64,000 nucleotides of DNA from Streptosporangium amethystogenes (GCF_000721075.1 NZ_JOEQ01000031.1:87884-151883); one strand, 5' to 3'. Counted from the stretch's first letter, positions 44,593 through 55,787 are shown. Translations and numbers: made by a program. The notes: generated from the letters alone by a model not told the origin.

Positions 44593-44606
44593 ACAACACA
44601 GGCCGA

Positions 44607-44641
44607 AGGCACGGCGGCCCAGCCCGGGGGCCGCCGTGCCT
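44607..44641 (+). terminator. 14-bp stem-loop terminator
   Basis: AGGCACGGCGGCCC (44607-44620) pairs with GGGCCGCCGTGCCT (44628-44641), with a 7-base loop. It lies 15 bp after the stop of the preceding gene. Confidence 0.8.
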
Positions 44642-44753
44642 GCTCGGCAGCGGCCGATACAGGCCGAGGTAGAGGTGAGCTCCCAGTGGTGGAGCAGCGC
44701 GGTCATCCCCAATCTCTGAACACCTCATCCAGTCCCCTGGAAAGCTGGGCACC

Positions 44754-45293
44754 ATGAGCGACGTCAACGTGGAGCAGGTCGCGCGGCTGTTGAGGGAGCG
44801 TAACTCTGTCGACGAGAAAATCGCATCGATTATCCAGCGCCCTGTGGCCTCCGGCCATCTGGGCGAGTGGATCGCGGCACAGGTCTTCGGAATCGAGTTG
44901 GAGCCGTCCGCCGTGACCGCCGCGGTCGACGGGCGGTTCTCATCTGGCCCATTGCGCGGGCAGACGGTCAATGTGAAGTGGTACCTCAAGCGCGAGGGCC
45001 TTCTCGACGTAACCGAGGGGCCGGCATTGGACTTCTATCTCGTGCTGACGGGACCCGCGTCGAGAGCGTCTTCGTCACGAGGCAGCACTCGCCCCTGGTG
45101 TATCGAGTCGGTGTACCTGTTCGATGCCAGGCGGTTAATCACCGAGCTGCGTGCGCGTGGAGTCAGAATCGGAACCGCGTCCAGCGTTCGAGCCACGCAG
45201 TGGGCAGCAGCCGAGATCTACCCGCGGGCCGGCAACCCGGCGCTTCCCGTACGCCCAGAACAAGCGGAGTTGCTGTGGCTCTTCGCGCCCTAG
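44754..45293 (+). CDS. Hypothetical protein, possible nuclease-like fold
   Basis: 179 aa, soluble. HLGEWIAAQVFGIELEPSA, DGRFSSGPLRGQTVNVKWYLKREG and LDFYLVLTGP suggest an alpha/beta protein; VNVKWY with GRF(SG)P resembles parts of a family I recall as DUF6998, which has an endonuclease-like outline. Catalytic residues cannot be assigned. Stand-alone gene after a terminator. Confidence 0.6.
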   Translation: MSDVNVEQVARLLRERNSVDEKIASIIQRPVASGHLGEWIAAQVFGIELEPSAVTAAVDGRFSSGPLRGQTVNVKWYLKREGLLDVTEGPALDFYLVLTGPASRASSSRGSTRPWCIESVYLFDARRLITELRARGVRIGTASSVRATQWAAAEIYPRAGNPALPVRPEQAELLWLFAP

Positions 45294-45333
45294 AAGCCCA
45301 GGTCAGAGATTCGTCCCTGCCTGGGCTTCTCGT

Positions 45334-45630
45334 CTACCCGCCCGCCATGGCTCCCACGACCATGAACGGCTCGGCCCCCGTTGCGACCGGCTCGGGCAAC
45401 GGGGTGTCCGGCAGTTCGTGGGACAGATCCTGTTCGCAGGCGAAGAACCTCACGAATGGTCGACGCCGCTGCGTGACGTGATCACGGATCGTCCCGCGCA
45501 ACATCGGATAGCGGGCCTCAAGCGCGTCGAGGACCGAGCGCTGCGTGACCTGCCCCTGAACGTCGATCCTCACCTCGCTTTCGGCACGTGCGAGGTTCCG
45601 CAGATGCGCCGGGAGCACGACACGGATCAT
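45334..45630 (-). CDS. MoaD/ThiS-like sulfur-carrier protein ending in Gly-Gly
   Basis: 98 aa ubiquitin-like fold: [20 protein letters not shown] and [16 protein letters not shown] match MoaD, and the protein ends VGAMAGG, the double glycine that is adenylated and thiolated in MoaD/ThiS carriers. There are no other cofactor-synthesis genes nearby; narGHJI, a molybdoenzyme operon, is 5 kb away. The start overlaps the stop of the propeller gene (ATGA). Whether it serves molybdopterin synthesis or another thio-transfer reaction is open. Confidence 0.82.
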   Translation of the reverse strand: MIRVVLPAHLRNLARAESEVRIDVQGQVTQRSVLDALEARYPMLRGTIRDHVTQRRRPFVRFFACEQDLSHELPDTPLPEPVATGAEPFMVVGAMAGG

Positions 45631-46742
45631 GGCAGCGTTTGGACTTCGACCGACAACACGGCCGGGAGGTCTCGGGCGATGGGCGCCCAGCTGTCGCCGG
45701 CGTCGGCCGAGGCGTACACCTGTCCGCCGGTCGTGCCGAAGTACACGCCGCACGAATCCAGCGAGTCGACGGCCATCGCGTCCCGTAGCACGTTGACGTA
45801 GCAGTGGCTCTGTGGCAGCCCCTTCGTGAGCGGCTCCCATTCGTTTCCGCCCGTCCGGCTGCGGTACACACGGAGCTTTCCCTCGGGCGGGTAATGTTCC
45901 GAGTCGCTCTTGATCGGAACGACATAGACGGTGTCCGGCTCGTGCGCGTGGACGGCGATCGGGAATCCGAAGTCGCTGGGCAGGTCGCCACTGATCTCGT
46001 ACCACGACTCACCGGCGTCGTCACTGCGCATGACGTCCCAGTGTTTCTGCATGAAGAGCACCTCTGGACGTGACGGGTGCATCGCGATGTGGTGGACGCA
46101 GTGACCGACCTCGGCATCCTGGTCAGGAATGCCCTCGGACCGCAGGCCACGATTCATCGGCCGCCAGCTCTTGCCGGCGTCGTCCGTTCTGAACACACCC
46201 GCCGCCGAGATCGCCACGACGATACGCCCGGGATCGCGCGGGTCTTGAATGATCGTGTGCAGACACATCCCACCGGCACCCGGTTGCCAGGAGGGCCCTG
46301 AGCGATGGTCGCGCAGCCCAGGTAGCTCCCGCCAGGTCTGCCCGCCGTCCACCGAGCGGAACAGGGCGGCGTCTTCGACCCCGGCGTAAACCGTGTCCGG
46401 ATCGGTCAGCGAGGGTTCGAGATGCCAGACTCGTGCGAACTCCCATGGATGCGGCGTGCCGTCGTACCACTGGTGAGTGCCGGGGACACCCTCGTACTGG
46501 AACCGGTTGCCGACCGGTTCCCAGGTCGCACCGCCGTCGTCGGAACGCTGGATCAACTGTCCGAACCAGCCACCGGACTGCGACATGTACAGCCGAGACG
46601 GATCAGCGGGAGATCCCGTGAGGTGGTAGATCTCCCAGCCCCCGAAGTGGGGGCCACTGATGTCCCATCGCTCGCGCCTGCCGTCCGACGTCAGGATGAA
46701 CGCGCCCTTGCGCGTGCCAACCAGCACTCGTACACCACTCAT
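45627..46742 (-). CDS. BNR/sialidase-like beta-propeller protein
   Basis: 371 aa. Asp-box (SxDxGxxW) repeats: [45 protein letters not shown], so a propeller with at least five visible blades. No signal peptide and no recognisable sialidase catalytic residues; annotated elsewhere as exo-alpha-sialidase or WD40/YVTN/BNR-like. The start is ATG at 46742 with AAAGGAA. Coupled to the GG-terminal carrier, so a joint function is likely but unknown. Confidence 0.85.
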   Translation of the reverse strand: MSGVRVLVGTRKGAFILTSDGRRERWDISGPHFGGWEIYHLTGSPADPSRLYMSQSGGWFGQLIQRSDDGGATWEPVGNRFQYEGVPGTHQWYDGTPHPWEFARVWHLEPSLTDPDTVYAGVEDAALFRSVDGGQTWRELPGLRDHRSGPSWQPGAGGMCLHTIIQDPRDPGRIVVAISAAGVFRTDDAGKSWRPMNRGLRSEGIPDQDAEVGHCVHHIAMHPSRPEVLFMQKHWDVMRSDDAGESWYEISGDLPSDFGFPIAVHAHEPDTVYVVPIKSDSEHYPPEGKLRVYRSRTGGNEWEPLTKGLPQSHCYVNVLRDAMAVDSLDSCGVYFGTTGGQVYASADAGDSWAPIARDLPAVLSVEVQTLP

Positions 46743-47017
46743 CGGCGTTCCTTTCCGACCTTGGTGCCGAGCTGTGTCGGCACTGCGGCCACGCTCCGGA
46801 TCGTCCGACCGGGCTCGGAGTCGACTCCATTCGCGACATGCCCGCCACGGTCGTGGCCACGACGCTACGGCAGCCCCCCGACAAAATCGCCGCACGCCGC
46901 GGTGAGCGTTTCTCATCCTGCTTCGCGGAGCTGGACTCGACAGTCCTCCAGCGAAGGGTCCCGTGACTGGTCAGCGGTCGTGGCCGGGGATGACCCGTAC
47001 ACCCTCGTCTCAGTGGC

Positions 47018-47314
47018 TCACCCGCGCCGGCCTTTCCGGCGGATCTTGATTTGCCGCATGTCCGTCACCTCGACGTGAAGGACCTGATACGGGTGGCCAT
47101 GCGCGTCCAGCGCCGCCGTCGCCTCCCGGACGGCATCGTTCTCGCCGTCGTCCAGGCCCGCGGGCACCTCGCAGCGGAAGGTGAAGGCCGAAAGAGTCGA
47201 GTCGTGAGTGAAGGTTCCCGCCTCGGTGAAGGCGGTTCCCCCCGCGGCCAGGACGGCGGCGCGCCCGACGTCGTCCAGCCCGCCGAACTTGCCGCGGATC
47301 ATCACTCTGAACAT
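47018..47314 (-). CDS. DUF6204-like protein
   Basis: 98 aa, ferredoxin-like fold suggested by alternating strands (MFRVMIRGKF, LSAFTFRCEVPAG, YQVLHVEVTDM) and helices. It matches a family I recall as DUF6204, common in actinobacteria and often beside TetR genes. Starts 13 bp inside the end of the TetR gene, so it is probably the main regulated partner. Confidence 0.75.
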   Translation of the reverse strand: MFRVMIRGKFGGLDDVGRAAVLAAGGTAFTEAGTFTHDSTLSAFTFRCEVPAGLDDGENDAVREATAALDAHGHPYQVLHVEVTDMRQIKIRRKGRRG

Positions 47315-47955
47315 GCTTGTTCCTCTCGTACGGCATAGCCGAGAACGCGTTCGCCGAGCAGGTCCTCGAAGGTGTCCAGGAGGGCCAGCACAGCCTTGGC
47401 GATCGCGTCGGGGTTCTCTCCCGCCGTGGTGCGCCTGCCGATCTCGGCGTAGACCAGCGAGTGGAGACAACCGAGTTGCCAGGCCACCATGCGGGGCAGT
47501 GGATCGTCCGGCGCGGCCCCGGTCTCCTCGGCGAGGGCGTCGGCGAGGGCGTCGGTCATCTGCTGGGCGAGGTCGCCCAGCCGGGCGGTGAGCGTGGGAG
47601 CGGCCAGCATCATCTCGAAGACGCGGCCGAACCCGTCGGTCAGCCCCATTTTGCGGTCGCGCCGCCGTACCTCCTCACGCAGCCCGGTCAGCACCGCCCG
47701 CACGGCGGACTCGCCGTACGGGCGCTGCCGCACGATGTCGGCGAGCCGCTGCGGGGATGCCTGGTCCGGCGGCAGGACGAGGTCCTCCTTGGACGGGAAG
47801 TAGTTGTAGAGGGTGTTCACGGAAACCTCCGCCGCAGCGGCGACCTCGGCGATCGTGACGCGCTCGAAGCCCCGCCGCACGAACAGGCCGATGGCCACAT
47901 CGGAGATGCGCTGCCGCGTCTGCCGCTTCTTCCGTTCCCGCAGCCCTTCAGACAT
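47302..47955 (-). CDS. TetR-family regulator
   Basis: 217 aa. N-terminal TetR HTH (RISDVAIGLFVRRGFERVTI, then VSVNTLYNYFPSKEDLV) and a variable helical ligand domain. The ATG at 47955 is 29 bp from a perfect palindrome, the probable autoregulatory operator. Coupled to the DUF6204 gene. Confidence 0.92.
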   Translation of the reverse strand: MSEGLRERKKRQTRQRISDVAIGLFVRRGFERVTIAEVAAAAEVSVNTLYNYFPSKEDLVLPPDQASPQRLADIVRQRPYGESAVRAVLTGLREEVRRRDRKMGLTDGFGRVFEMMLAAPTLTARLGDLAQQMTDALADALAEETGAAPDDPLPRMVAWQLGCLHSLVYAEIGRRTTAGENPDAIAKAVLALLDTFEDLLGERVLGYAVREEQACSE

Positions 47956-47983
47956 GGCCGGAAGTCTAACTCCACTCCAAATA

Positions 47984-47997
47984 TGAAGTCGACTTCA
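47984..47997. promoter_or_regulatory. Perfect 14-bp TetR operator palindrome
   Basis: TGAAGTCGACTTCA, a perfect palindrome, 29 bp upstream of the TetR start. Typical position and length for a TetR operator. A related site, CTTCACTGTGAAGTCGA at 48147-48163, lies 150 bp away near the divergent secreted-protein gene. Confidence 0.75.
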
Positions 47998-48205
47998 ATT
48001 TTGACATGGACTGCGCTTTTGCCTTCGACAGGTCCTCATCACCCATCCATCACCCGGACGCCCTCAAGAAGGACCCCGTGCACGCGGTGCGACACGGGGA
48101 TCACGCAATTCAGCACCTAACGCGACAGGGCGAATGCGGAGAGTAGCTTCACTGTGAAGTCGATCTACGAAGACATCCCTAATACAGACCGGGAGTTCAG
48201 CGTTG

Positions 48206-49639
48206 ATGTCACAACGATCCGGGTCCGCGCTCACCGCGCTGGCCTGCGCCTTCCTGACGCTGCTGGCCACATCGGGCATACAGGTGGCGGCCGGTGCCGA
48301 CGCGCACGCCGCCACCACCGTGCGGCAGGCCGTCACCCGAGCCGCCGCCGCGCCCTGCGTCCGGCCGGGGCAGACGACCTACCCCGTCAGCTACTACTGG
48401 AAGAACGTACTCGGCATGAGGCTGGGCAGCGGGTCGGTCGCGGTCGACACCTCCCCCTCCCTGTGGGGCGGACAGATCACACCGGGCGGCACCTTCACTC
48501 TCACCCTGACGCACCGCACGGCCCAGTGGCCGCTGCTGGTCAGGAGCTACACCACCACGTGGGACCTGTCGTCACTGCTGGCAAGCGCCGATATCGTCAG
48601 CCAGTCAGGGGCCGGCACCATCAGTGGCACCACCCTGTCGATCGCCTCGTCGGGCACCAAGACCGACCCACCCGCGAAGGTGATCACCTTCCAGGTCAGG
48701 CAGGGCACCGTCGGGGGCAGCATGACCATCCGGCCGACCGGGATCAGTAGCGTCATCGCCGCTCCGGGCCAGCTCGAAGGCAACACGCCCGCCTCCCCGA
48801 TCCAGATCGTCGACGGGCAGTCCATCTCACCCACCAGGGCCGCCGACGACACCGCCACCACCACCGTCATGCGGGGCACCCCCGTCAGCGTGCCCGTCCT
48901 GGCCAACGACACCGCCGCCGCACCGACGATCAGCAGCGTCACCAAACCCGGCAACGGCACCGCGACGATCTCCGGCAGCAACGTGATCTACACACCCACC
49001 GCGGGCTTCAGCGGCACCGACACCTTCACCTACACCATCACCACCGCCTGCGGAACCAGCACCGCCACCGTCACCATCACCGTCATCTGCGACTACACAC
49101 CGGTCAACCTGGTCAACGGCAGCTTCGAGGCGCCACCGGTGGCCACGATCGACTGGTCCATCCCCGACGCCTCCACCAACCCGAGCGTCGGCTGGCACAC
49201 CACCGCCACCGACAACAAACTGGAGTTCTGGCGGGGCGGCGCGAGCGGAGTCCCGGCGGCCGACGGCCGGCAGTTCGCCGAACTCAACGCCAGCGAGGTC
49301 TCCACGCTCTACCAGGACGTGCCCACCGTTCCGGGAACACCGATGACCTGGTCGCTCTATCACCGAGGCCGCCTCGGTACCGACGTGATGCGGGTGCTCA
49401 TCGGCGCCCCCGGCGCGACCGTGGCCCAGACCCCCGCCGGAGCCTCCTCCCCGGACATCTCCGACGACAACACCGCCTGGCGCCAATACACCGGGGTGTA
49501 CGTCGTACCTCCGGGACAGACCACCACCCGATTCGCCTTCGAGTCGGTGTCGGCCGCGGGAGGCACCCCGACGGCCGGCAACTTCCTGGACGGCGTGGCA
49601 TTCGAGGCGCCGACCTGTCCTGCGCGGAAGGCCGGCTGA
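48206..49639 (+). CDS. Secreted protein with Ig-like and carbohydrate-binding-like regions
   Basis: 477 aa. Signal peptide (residues about 1-36; hydrophobic core ALACAFLTLLATSGIQV, cut after AHA). Then a beta-rich region about 50-200, a cadherin/Big-like Ig repeat about 215-300 (VPVLANDTAAAP, FSGTDTFTYTIT), and a C-terminal domain (NGSFEAPPVATIDWSIPD, ADGRQFAELNAS, LYQDVPT) resembling galactose-binding/DUF642-type folds. Adhesive or polymer-binding extracellular role inferred. GGGAG precedes the ATG at 48206. Confidence 0.82.
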   Translation: MSQRSGSALTALACAFLTLLATSGIQVAAGADAHAATTVRQAVTRAAAAPCVRPGQTTYPVSYYWKNVLGMRLGSGSVAVDTSPSLWGGQITPGGTFTLTLTHRTAQWPLLVRSYTTTWDLSSLLASADIVSQSGAGTISGTTLSIASSGTKTDPPAKVITFQVRQGTVGGSMTIRPTGISSVIAAPGQLEGNTPASPIQIVDGQSISPTRAADDTATTTVMRGTPVSVPVLANDTAAAPTISSVTKPGNGTATISGSNVIYTPTAGFSGTDTFTYTITTACGTSTATVTITVICDYTPVNLVNGSFEAPPVATIDWSIPDASTNPSVGWHTTATDNKLEFWRGGASGVPAADGRQFAELNASEVSTLYQDVPTVPGTPMTWSLYHRGRLGTDVMRVLIGAPGATVAQTPAGASSPDISDDNTAWRQYTGVYVVPPGQTTTRFAFESVSAAGGTPTAGNFLDGVAFEAPTCPARKAG

Positions 49640-49686
49640 CCGCCGACGCGCATTCCCGATGACGGCCGCGAACAGCCGAACATACG

Positions 49687-49717
49687 AGAGGAGCCCCGCC
49701 GGCGGCGGGGCTCCTCT
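49687..49717 (+). terminator. 14-bp stem-loop terminator after the secreted protein gene
   Basis: AGAGGAGCCCCGCC (49687-49700) pairs perfectly with GGCGGGGCTCCTCT (49704-49717), loop GGC. It lies about 48 bp after the stop. Confidence 0.85.
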
Positions 49718-49860
49718 CCGATTGAGGACGCGTGTCGCCGAGGCCTCCGAGTAGGCGGCGGGCCGTCTCCCACCCGCCGCGCTTCAGACACCCAACACGC
49801 CGATGCCGACCTCCTCGCTCCGGATACCGACCAAAGAGAACTGAGTAGCTTCATCAGGCT

Positions 49861-49975
49861 CCGAAAGTTTTCGGCGAGTTTCTCCAGGTAAAATCGCATA
49901 CTTCATCCATGAAACATTCATTGTAACGAAATATTCCGGAAATCCATTGACACCTTTCGGTTGCCTTTCCACAAT
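49861..49975 (+). promoter_or_regulatory. Promoter and possible xylan-type operator of the xylanase gene
   Basis: TTGACA (49947-49952) and CACAAT (49970-49975) are separated by 17 bp, a good sigma-70-type promoter with the spacer containing CTTTCGG. Upstream, CCGAAAGTTTTCGG (49861-49874) has CCGAAA and TTTCGG arms, like the CGAA/TTCG operators used by LacI-type regulators of xylan and beta-xyloside genes in actinobacteria. The rest of 49718-50111 has no gene. Confidence 0.65.
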
Positions 49976-50051
49976 GAGTCCCGGACAGAGCTCTCCATAC
50001 CTGACACCCGGGTGACCAACGACAGACCGCCGGCTCAACGCGGCCCTGTGA

Positions 50052-52106
<2,055 letters not shown>

Positions 52107-52146
52107 CCCCCGCGTCGAATCTCTAAACAGCGACCGATGACAAGAT

Positions 52147-52184
52147 CGTGTGCTGTGGCGATCCCCCGATCGCCACAGCACACG
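52147..52184. terminator. 17-bp perfect stem-loop terminator
   Basis: CGTGTGCTGTGGCGATC (52147-52163) pairs with 52168-52184; loop CCCC. It ends the xylanase transcript. The convergent TetR gene is 200 bp away. The remaining sequence to 52383 shows no gene. Confidence 0.9.
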
Positions 52185-52383
52185 GCTTGGGCGATCCCCT
52201 CGAACGGACGCGGCCGCCGGGGCGGCCCGATGACGACCGGCCACGTTCAAGCCCAGCGCAGAGTGTGATCGTGGTAGCCCGGGGCCACGCCGAGGCGACG
52301 TGACGTCTACGGCTTGAGCCGCGCGTCGCGGCCGGTGGTCGCCGTCTGTTCCGGCAACGCACCCCGCCGCCGACGTGTGACGA

Positions 52384-52935
52384 TCAGACGTCGATGCCCT
52401 TGCGCAGGAGCAGCCAAGCACGGTCAGCGGTCTCACGCCGGGTGTCCGCCGGTATCTTGGCCAGCAGCGCCGCGATCATGCCGATAGCCGTGACCAGGTC
52501 ATCGGCGGTGACATGCTCGCGTACCCGGCCGGCCTCCCGCGCCTCGGAGAGCAGGCCCTCCAGCAACTCCGACACCCGGTCGCGCACATGGATGAGGCGC
52601 GCGTCTGCCGAGGCGCTGACCACGTCGATGAACGCGGTCGAGGTGATGGCTCGCTCGGTCATCAGCGCCAGCATGTCGTCGAGGGTGGTGCCGGGCTCCG
52701 CGGCGAGCACTTCGATCTCCCTGACCCCGTCCTCGAAGACGGCCAGCGCGAGACTGACGCGATCGGGAAAGTGCCGGTACAGGCTGCCCTGGCCGACTCC
52801 GGCCGCACGTGCGATCGAGGTGAGCGGCGCATCGTATCCATCGGCGGCGAACACCTCGCGGGCTGCCGCGATCAGCGCCGCCCGGTTCTCCGCCGCGGCG
52901 CTGGGGCCTCTGTTGGGTCGCCGTGTGCTGAACAT
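52384..52935 (-). CDS. TetR-family regulator
   Basis: 183 aa. HTH at residues about 15-60 (ALIAAAREVFAADGYDAPLT, then VGQGSLYRHFPDR), followed by an all-helical ligand domain. A perfect inverted repeat lies 16 bp upstream of the ATG. It resembles regulators that repress a divergent gene, but here only a 14-codon frame faces it. Confidence 0.92.
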   Translation of the reverse strand: MFSTRRPNRGPSAAAENRAALIAAAREVFAADGYDAPLTSIARAAGVGQGSLYRHFPDRVSLALAVFEDGVREIEVLAAEPGTTLDDMLALMTERAITSTAFIDVVSASADARLIHVRDRVSELLEGLLSEAREAGRVREHVTADDLVTAIGMIAALLAKIPADTRRETADRAWLLLRKGIDV

Positions 52936-52950
52936 GACACCTACGGTAGC

Positions 52951-52972
52951 AACCGGACGGTCAAGTCCGGTT
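52951..52972. promoter_or_regulatory. 22-bp inverted repeat, probable TetR operator
   Basis: AACCGGAC (52951-52958) and GTCCGGTT (52965-52972) are perfect 8-base arms around GGTCAA. Located between the TetR gene and the small divergent frame at 53018. Confidence 0.75.
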
Positions 52973-53017
52973 ATGGTGGCACGTCACCACCATCGCCCGC
53001 TTCGATCGAAAGGAACC

Positions 53018-53062
53018 ATGCCTGACCAGCCATACCTTCGACGACCGTCGGGGAATGGCTGA
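53018..53062 (+). pseudogene. 14-codon frame with strong RBS, probable remnant of a TetR-controlled gene
   Basis: AAAGGAACC directly precedes the ATG at 53018. The frame codes 14 residues (MPDQPYLRRPSGNG) and then stops. The position relative to TetR and its operator is where a regulated gene (often an oxidoreductase or efflux pump) would start. No homologous coding sequence continues in other frames. Most likely a gene lost by deletion or frameshift. Confidence 0.45.
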
Positions 53063-53180
53063 CGAGGAGAGGAAATTCGGGTGGTCAAGAATAAAAAGAC
53101 GCGTGCCGTCGTCCGCGCCACGTGCCTCGACGGTCGGAATCGGTGACGCGCTGGTCGCCTGAGATGTTCGCCGCACGAAG

Positions 53181-53207
53181 AGGGTCCCGGAAGCAATCCG
53201 GGACCCT
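53181..53207 (+). terminator. 11-bp perfect stem-loop
   Basis: AGGGTCCCGGA (53181-53191) pairs with TCCGGGACCCT (53197-53207), loop AGCAA. It stands after the 14-codon frame and may be the terminator of the lost gene. Confidence 0.6.
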
Positions 53208-53735
53208 TCGGCGTTCCCGAGGTCGCCTTCCGCTCGTGAACCGCCCGGAAAGCCCGGAACGACCTGGAAAAACGCCTTCAAGATCATCTCACGCATATTG
53301 GTGGACCGGTGACATACGACTGCTTCTGACTGCCTGCGGCCGCGCGTCCCGGAACAGCAAAGAGCCCTTCACATGGCTCTGAACTGGGAAAATCCAGTAT
53401 GGCGGGTGCAAAACTTAAACCAAATGACCCCATACTGAATCCGAAAGCTCGGCGTGACGCGCGGCCATACCGCTGACCTGCAGCGACAGATAGCCTTCGG
53501 GTAACGTCCAGCTTTGATCGTCAGTACGACCCCGAGTTTCCCGACTCGGGAGCTCATCCCGCTGACGTCTCGACGTGAACTGGAGCTTGGACTTCTCATC
53601 ACAGGCCGTACGCGGTGAGGGTGAGCGACCGGCGGGTGACGGTGACATGGAACGTCACAGCATGGCCCGGACCAAGTCCGGCCACCTCGATCATCCTGCG
53701 CGTCGACGCCGCTCACCATCGGACCCGCCGCCGGT
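53208..53735. other. Non-coding region, 528 bp
   Basis: Open frames here have atypical composition and no ribosome sites. GAGCC/GGCTC hairpin-forming bases occur near 53363-53380. No known element recognised. Confidence 0.4.
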
Positions 53736-54107
53736 TCAGTTGCCCCCCGGGTACAGCGCGTAGCACTCCACCTCGGAGCGGCGGTAGGTGAGGCCGCTCC
53801 GCACGGAGTCCTGCACGCACTGCCTCTCGCTCTTGCTCAGCTTGAGTTCGCCGCACACGGTGATGCTGGAGTACGTCCGGCAGTCGAGGCCGGGGTTTCT
53901 CGCCCCGATGGTGTAGGTCCGCCGGACCTCCGCGCGGCACTCCCGCCGGGCGGCCCCGGTATCGGCGTACCTGCACTGGTTGAGGAGGATCCGATATTGC
54001 TCCCGGCTGACCGATTGCTTGCCCACGCCGTCCATCGGGTAGCCGGCGCCGACAGTGGCGAGCGTGGTCATCGCGACGAGCGCCGCAACACAGATGATCT
54101 TATTCAT
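53736..54107 (-). CDS. Small secreted cysteine-rich protein
   Basis: 123 aa. Signal peptide (residues about 1-22: KIICVAALVAMTTLATVGAG). The mature part has six cysteines in NQC, REC, LDC, TVC, RQC and VEC contexts, so three disulfides are possible, and many charged residues. Not recognised. Stand-alone gene. Lower GC at its start codon region than the neighbours. Confidence 0.65.
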   Translation of the reverse strand: MNKIICVAALVAMTTLATVGAGYPMDGVGKQSVSREQYRILLNQCRYADTGAARRECRAEVRRTYTIGARNPGLDCRTYSSITVCGELKLSKSERQCVQDSVRSGLTYRRSEVECYALYPGGN

Positions 54108-54173
54108 AGCGCACCCCCACTGCTACCTAACGTTACATTCCATCCATATCGCACGACCAGCTGGGATGCCGGA

Positions 54174-55787
54174 TCACCTCACGGCGTGCCGTGCCGTACG
54201 GACCGCCAGGGCGGCGCACACCAGGAGTAGGGCGAGGCCGCCCACGGCGAGCGGCGACGGCCCGGCCGGAAGCCCTCCCGACCTGACCACGCCCATGTAG
54301 TCCAGCGCCGCGACACCGTTGAAGGCCAGGTACCACAGGCCGAGGTAGACGACCTGGAAGACCCGGTGGGTACGGCAGGCCACGCCGAGAGCCAGCGCGA
54401 GCGCGGGAACCAGGAGCGCGCCCCCCGCCCAGGCACCCGCCCCGGCCCAGTCGGCCGTGGCCGCCATCCGCACCGCGGGCGCGATCCCGGTCACGACGGT
54501 GAGCGCCACCCCGGCCGCCCACTCCGCCAGAAGCCCGCGCCGCATTGCCGGGTAGGCGCCGAGCAGCCCCTCCAGGCCGTGTTCGACTCGCTGGGTGCCC
54601 AGGCGGGACCAGACCAGCACCGGCCATATCCAGGCGAGAGGGAGCAGCGTCGCGGGCTCCGGAGTGGCGAAACCGGCCACGGTCACGGCCGCCACCACGA
54701 GCCACCACCACGGCGAGACGCCCCGAAGGAGGACGCGCAGCTCACCCGCGAGGAGCCGCCAGAAGACCCGGCCACGTACCGGCGCCGTCATCGTCACCGG
54801 GAACCCGGGACGGCCGACGGGTCCGCCCATGCCGGGCCTTTCCCGGACATCGCGCGGGAGGTGCCCGATGATCTCGTCCTGAGCCCCCTCCCGGGCCTTG
54901 CCCGGCTCGGACAGCACGGTGGCGGGTCCGCGCGCGGGATCGAACCTGCCGAACCAGAGCGCGGGCAGCAGCGCCACGGCGATCCCCACCGCGAGAAGGG
55001 CCAGCCGACCCTCCAGGAAAGCCGCGTCGGGGGTGAAGCCGTCCCATCGGAAGGTGCGCAACGGCTCGGCCACGGACGTCAGGCCGAGGCTGAACTCCCG
55101 GCCGCTGACGTCGATCCCCTGCTCGACCAGGGCGGCGCGCATCGACTCGGCCGCCTGGTACACCCCGATGCCCCCGAGAGGAGCGTTCCGCGTCTGGCCC
55201 CCCAGCAGCAGAACCATCGAGACGACGAACCAGACGACGTTCCCCACGCCGCCCCGCAGCAGTGGCACGGTCTCGAACAGCACCGCCGCCGCGGCCGTCA
55301 GCACCAGCGGGGGCAGCGTGATCAGCGCGAAGGGAAGCAGCAGCGCGATCGGATCGAGCGTGCCGGACTCGCCCCGCGCGAACTGCATCAGCGGCGCCGC
55401 CACCGCGAGCACGCCCGCCATCGAGGCGAGCACCAGGAAGTTGCTGAGGAACTTCCCGATCAGATATGTCGACGTGTGGAGCGGCGAGGCGGCGAGGATG
55501 TGCCCCACCCGGGTGCGCTCGTCGCGGGCGATCGCGTCGCGTACGACGTAGAACCCGCCCATCGTGAGCCACAACGCGCCGGCGAGGGCGGTGACCGTTC
55601 CGATCCATGCGCTGGTGTAGACGCCTCGGTAGCCCCCGACATCCATGATCACCCACTGGGAGCCCGCTTCCGGCACGGCCAGGCAGGCGAGGCCGACCGC
55701 CGCCAGCAGGGTCACCGCGTACGCGGGACGCCGTATCCGCTCCCGGAAGTCGGCGACGGCGAGCGCGATCGGCGCCCGGGCGGTCAC
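54174..55787 (-). CDS. ABC transporter permease, two-part membrane protein
   Basis: 537 aa with about 11-12 hydrophobic segments in two groups separated by a soluble middle (about 305-345, GKAREGAQDEIIGHLPRDV). First half: AYAVTLLAAVGLACLAVP, WLTMGGFYVVRDAIARDERTR. Second: LLLAGELRVLLRG-like start. Similar to ABC-2-type exporters of actinobacteria. The GTG at 55787 overlaps the ATPase stop (GTGA). Last gene of a five-gene operon. Confidence 0.85.
   Translation of the reverse strand: MTARAPIALAVADFRERIRRPAYAVTLLAAVGLACLAVPEAGSQWVIMDVGGYRGVYTSAWIGTVTALAGALWLTMGGFYVVRDAIARDERTRVGHILAASPLHTSTYLIGKFLSNFLVLASMAGVLAVAAPLMQFARGESGTLDPIALLLPFALITLPPLVLTAAAAVLFETVPLLRGGVGNVVWFVVSMVLLLGGQTRNAPLGGIGVYQAAESMRAALVEQGIDVSGREFSLGLTSVAEPLRTFRWDGFTPDAAFLEGRLALLAVGIAVALLPALWFGRFDPARGPATVLSEPGKAREGAQDEIIGHLPRDVRERPGMGGPVGRPGFPVTMTAPVRGRVFWRLLAGELRVLLRGVSPWWWLVVAAVTVAGFATPEPATLLPLAWIWPVLVWSRLGTQRVEHGLEGLLGAYPAMRRGLLAEWAAGVALTVVTGIAPAVRMAATADWAGAGAWAGGALLVPALALALGVACRTHRVFQVVYLGLWYLAFNGVAALDYMGVVRSGGLPAGPSPLAVGGLALLLVCAALAVRTARHAVR

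Noticed and set aside
53122..53719. Frames on both strands after the second TetR gene.
   Set aside because: Low-complexity composition, no start signals, and one contains a perfect terminator hairpin.
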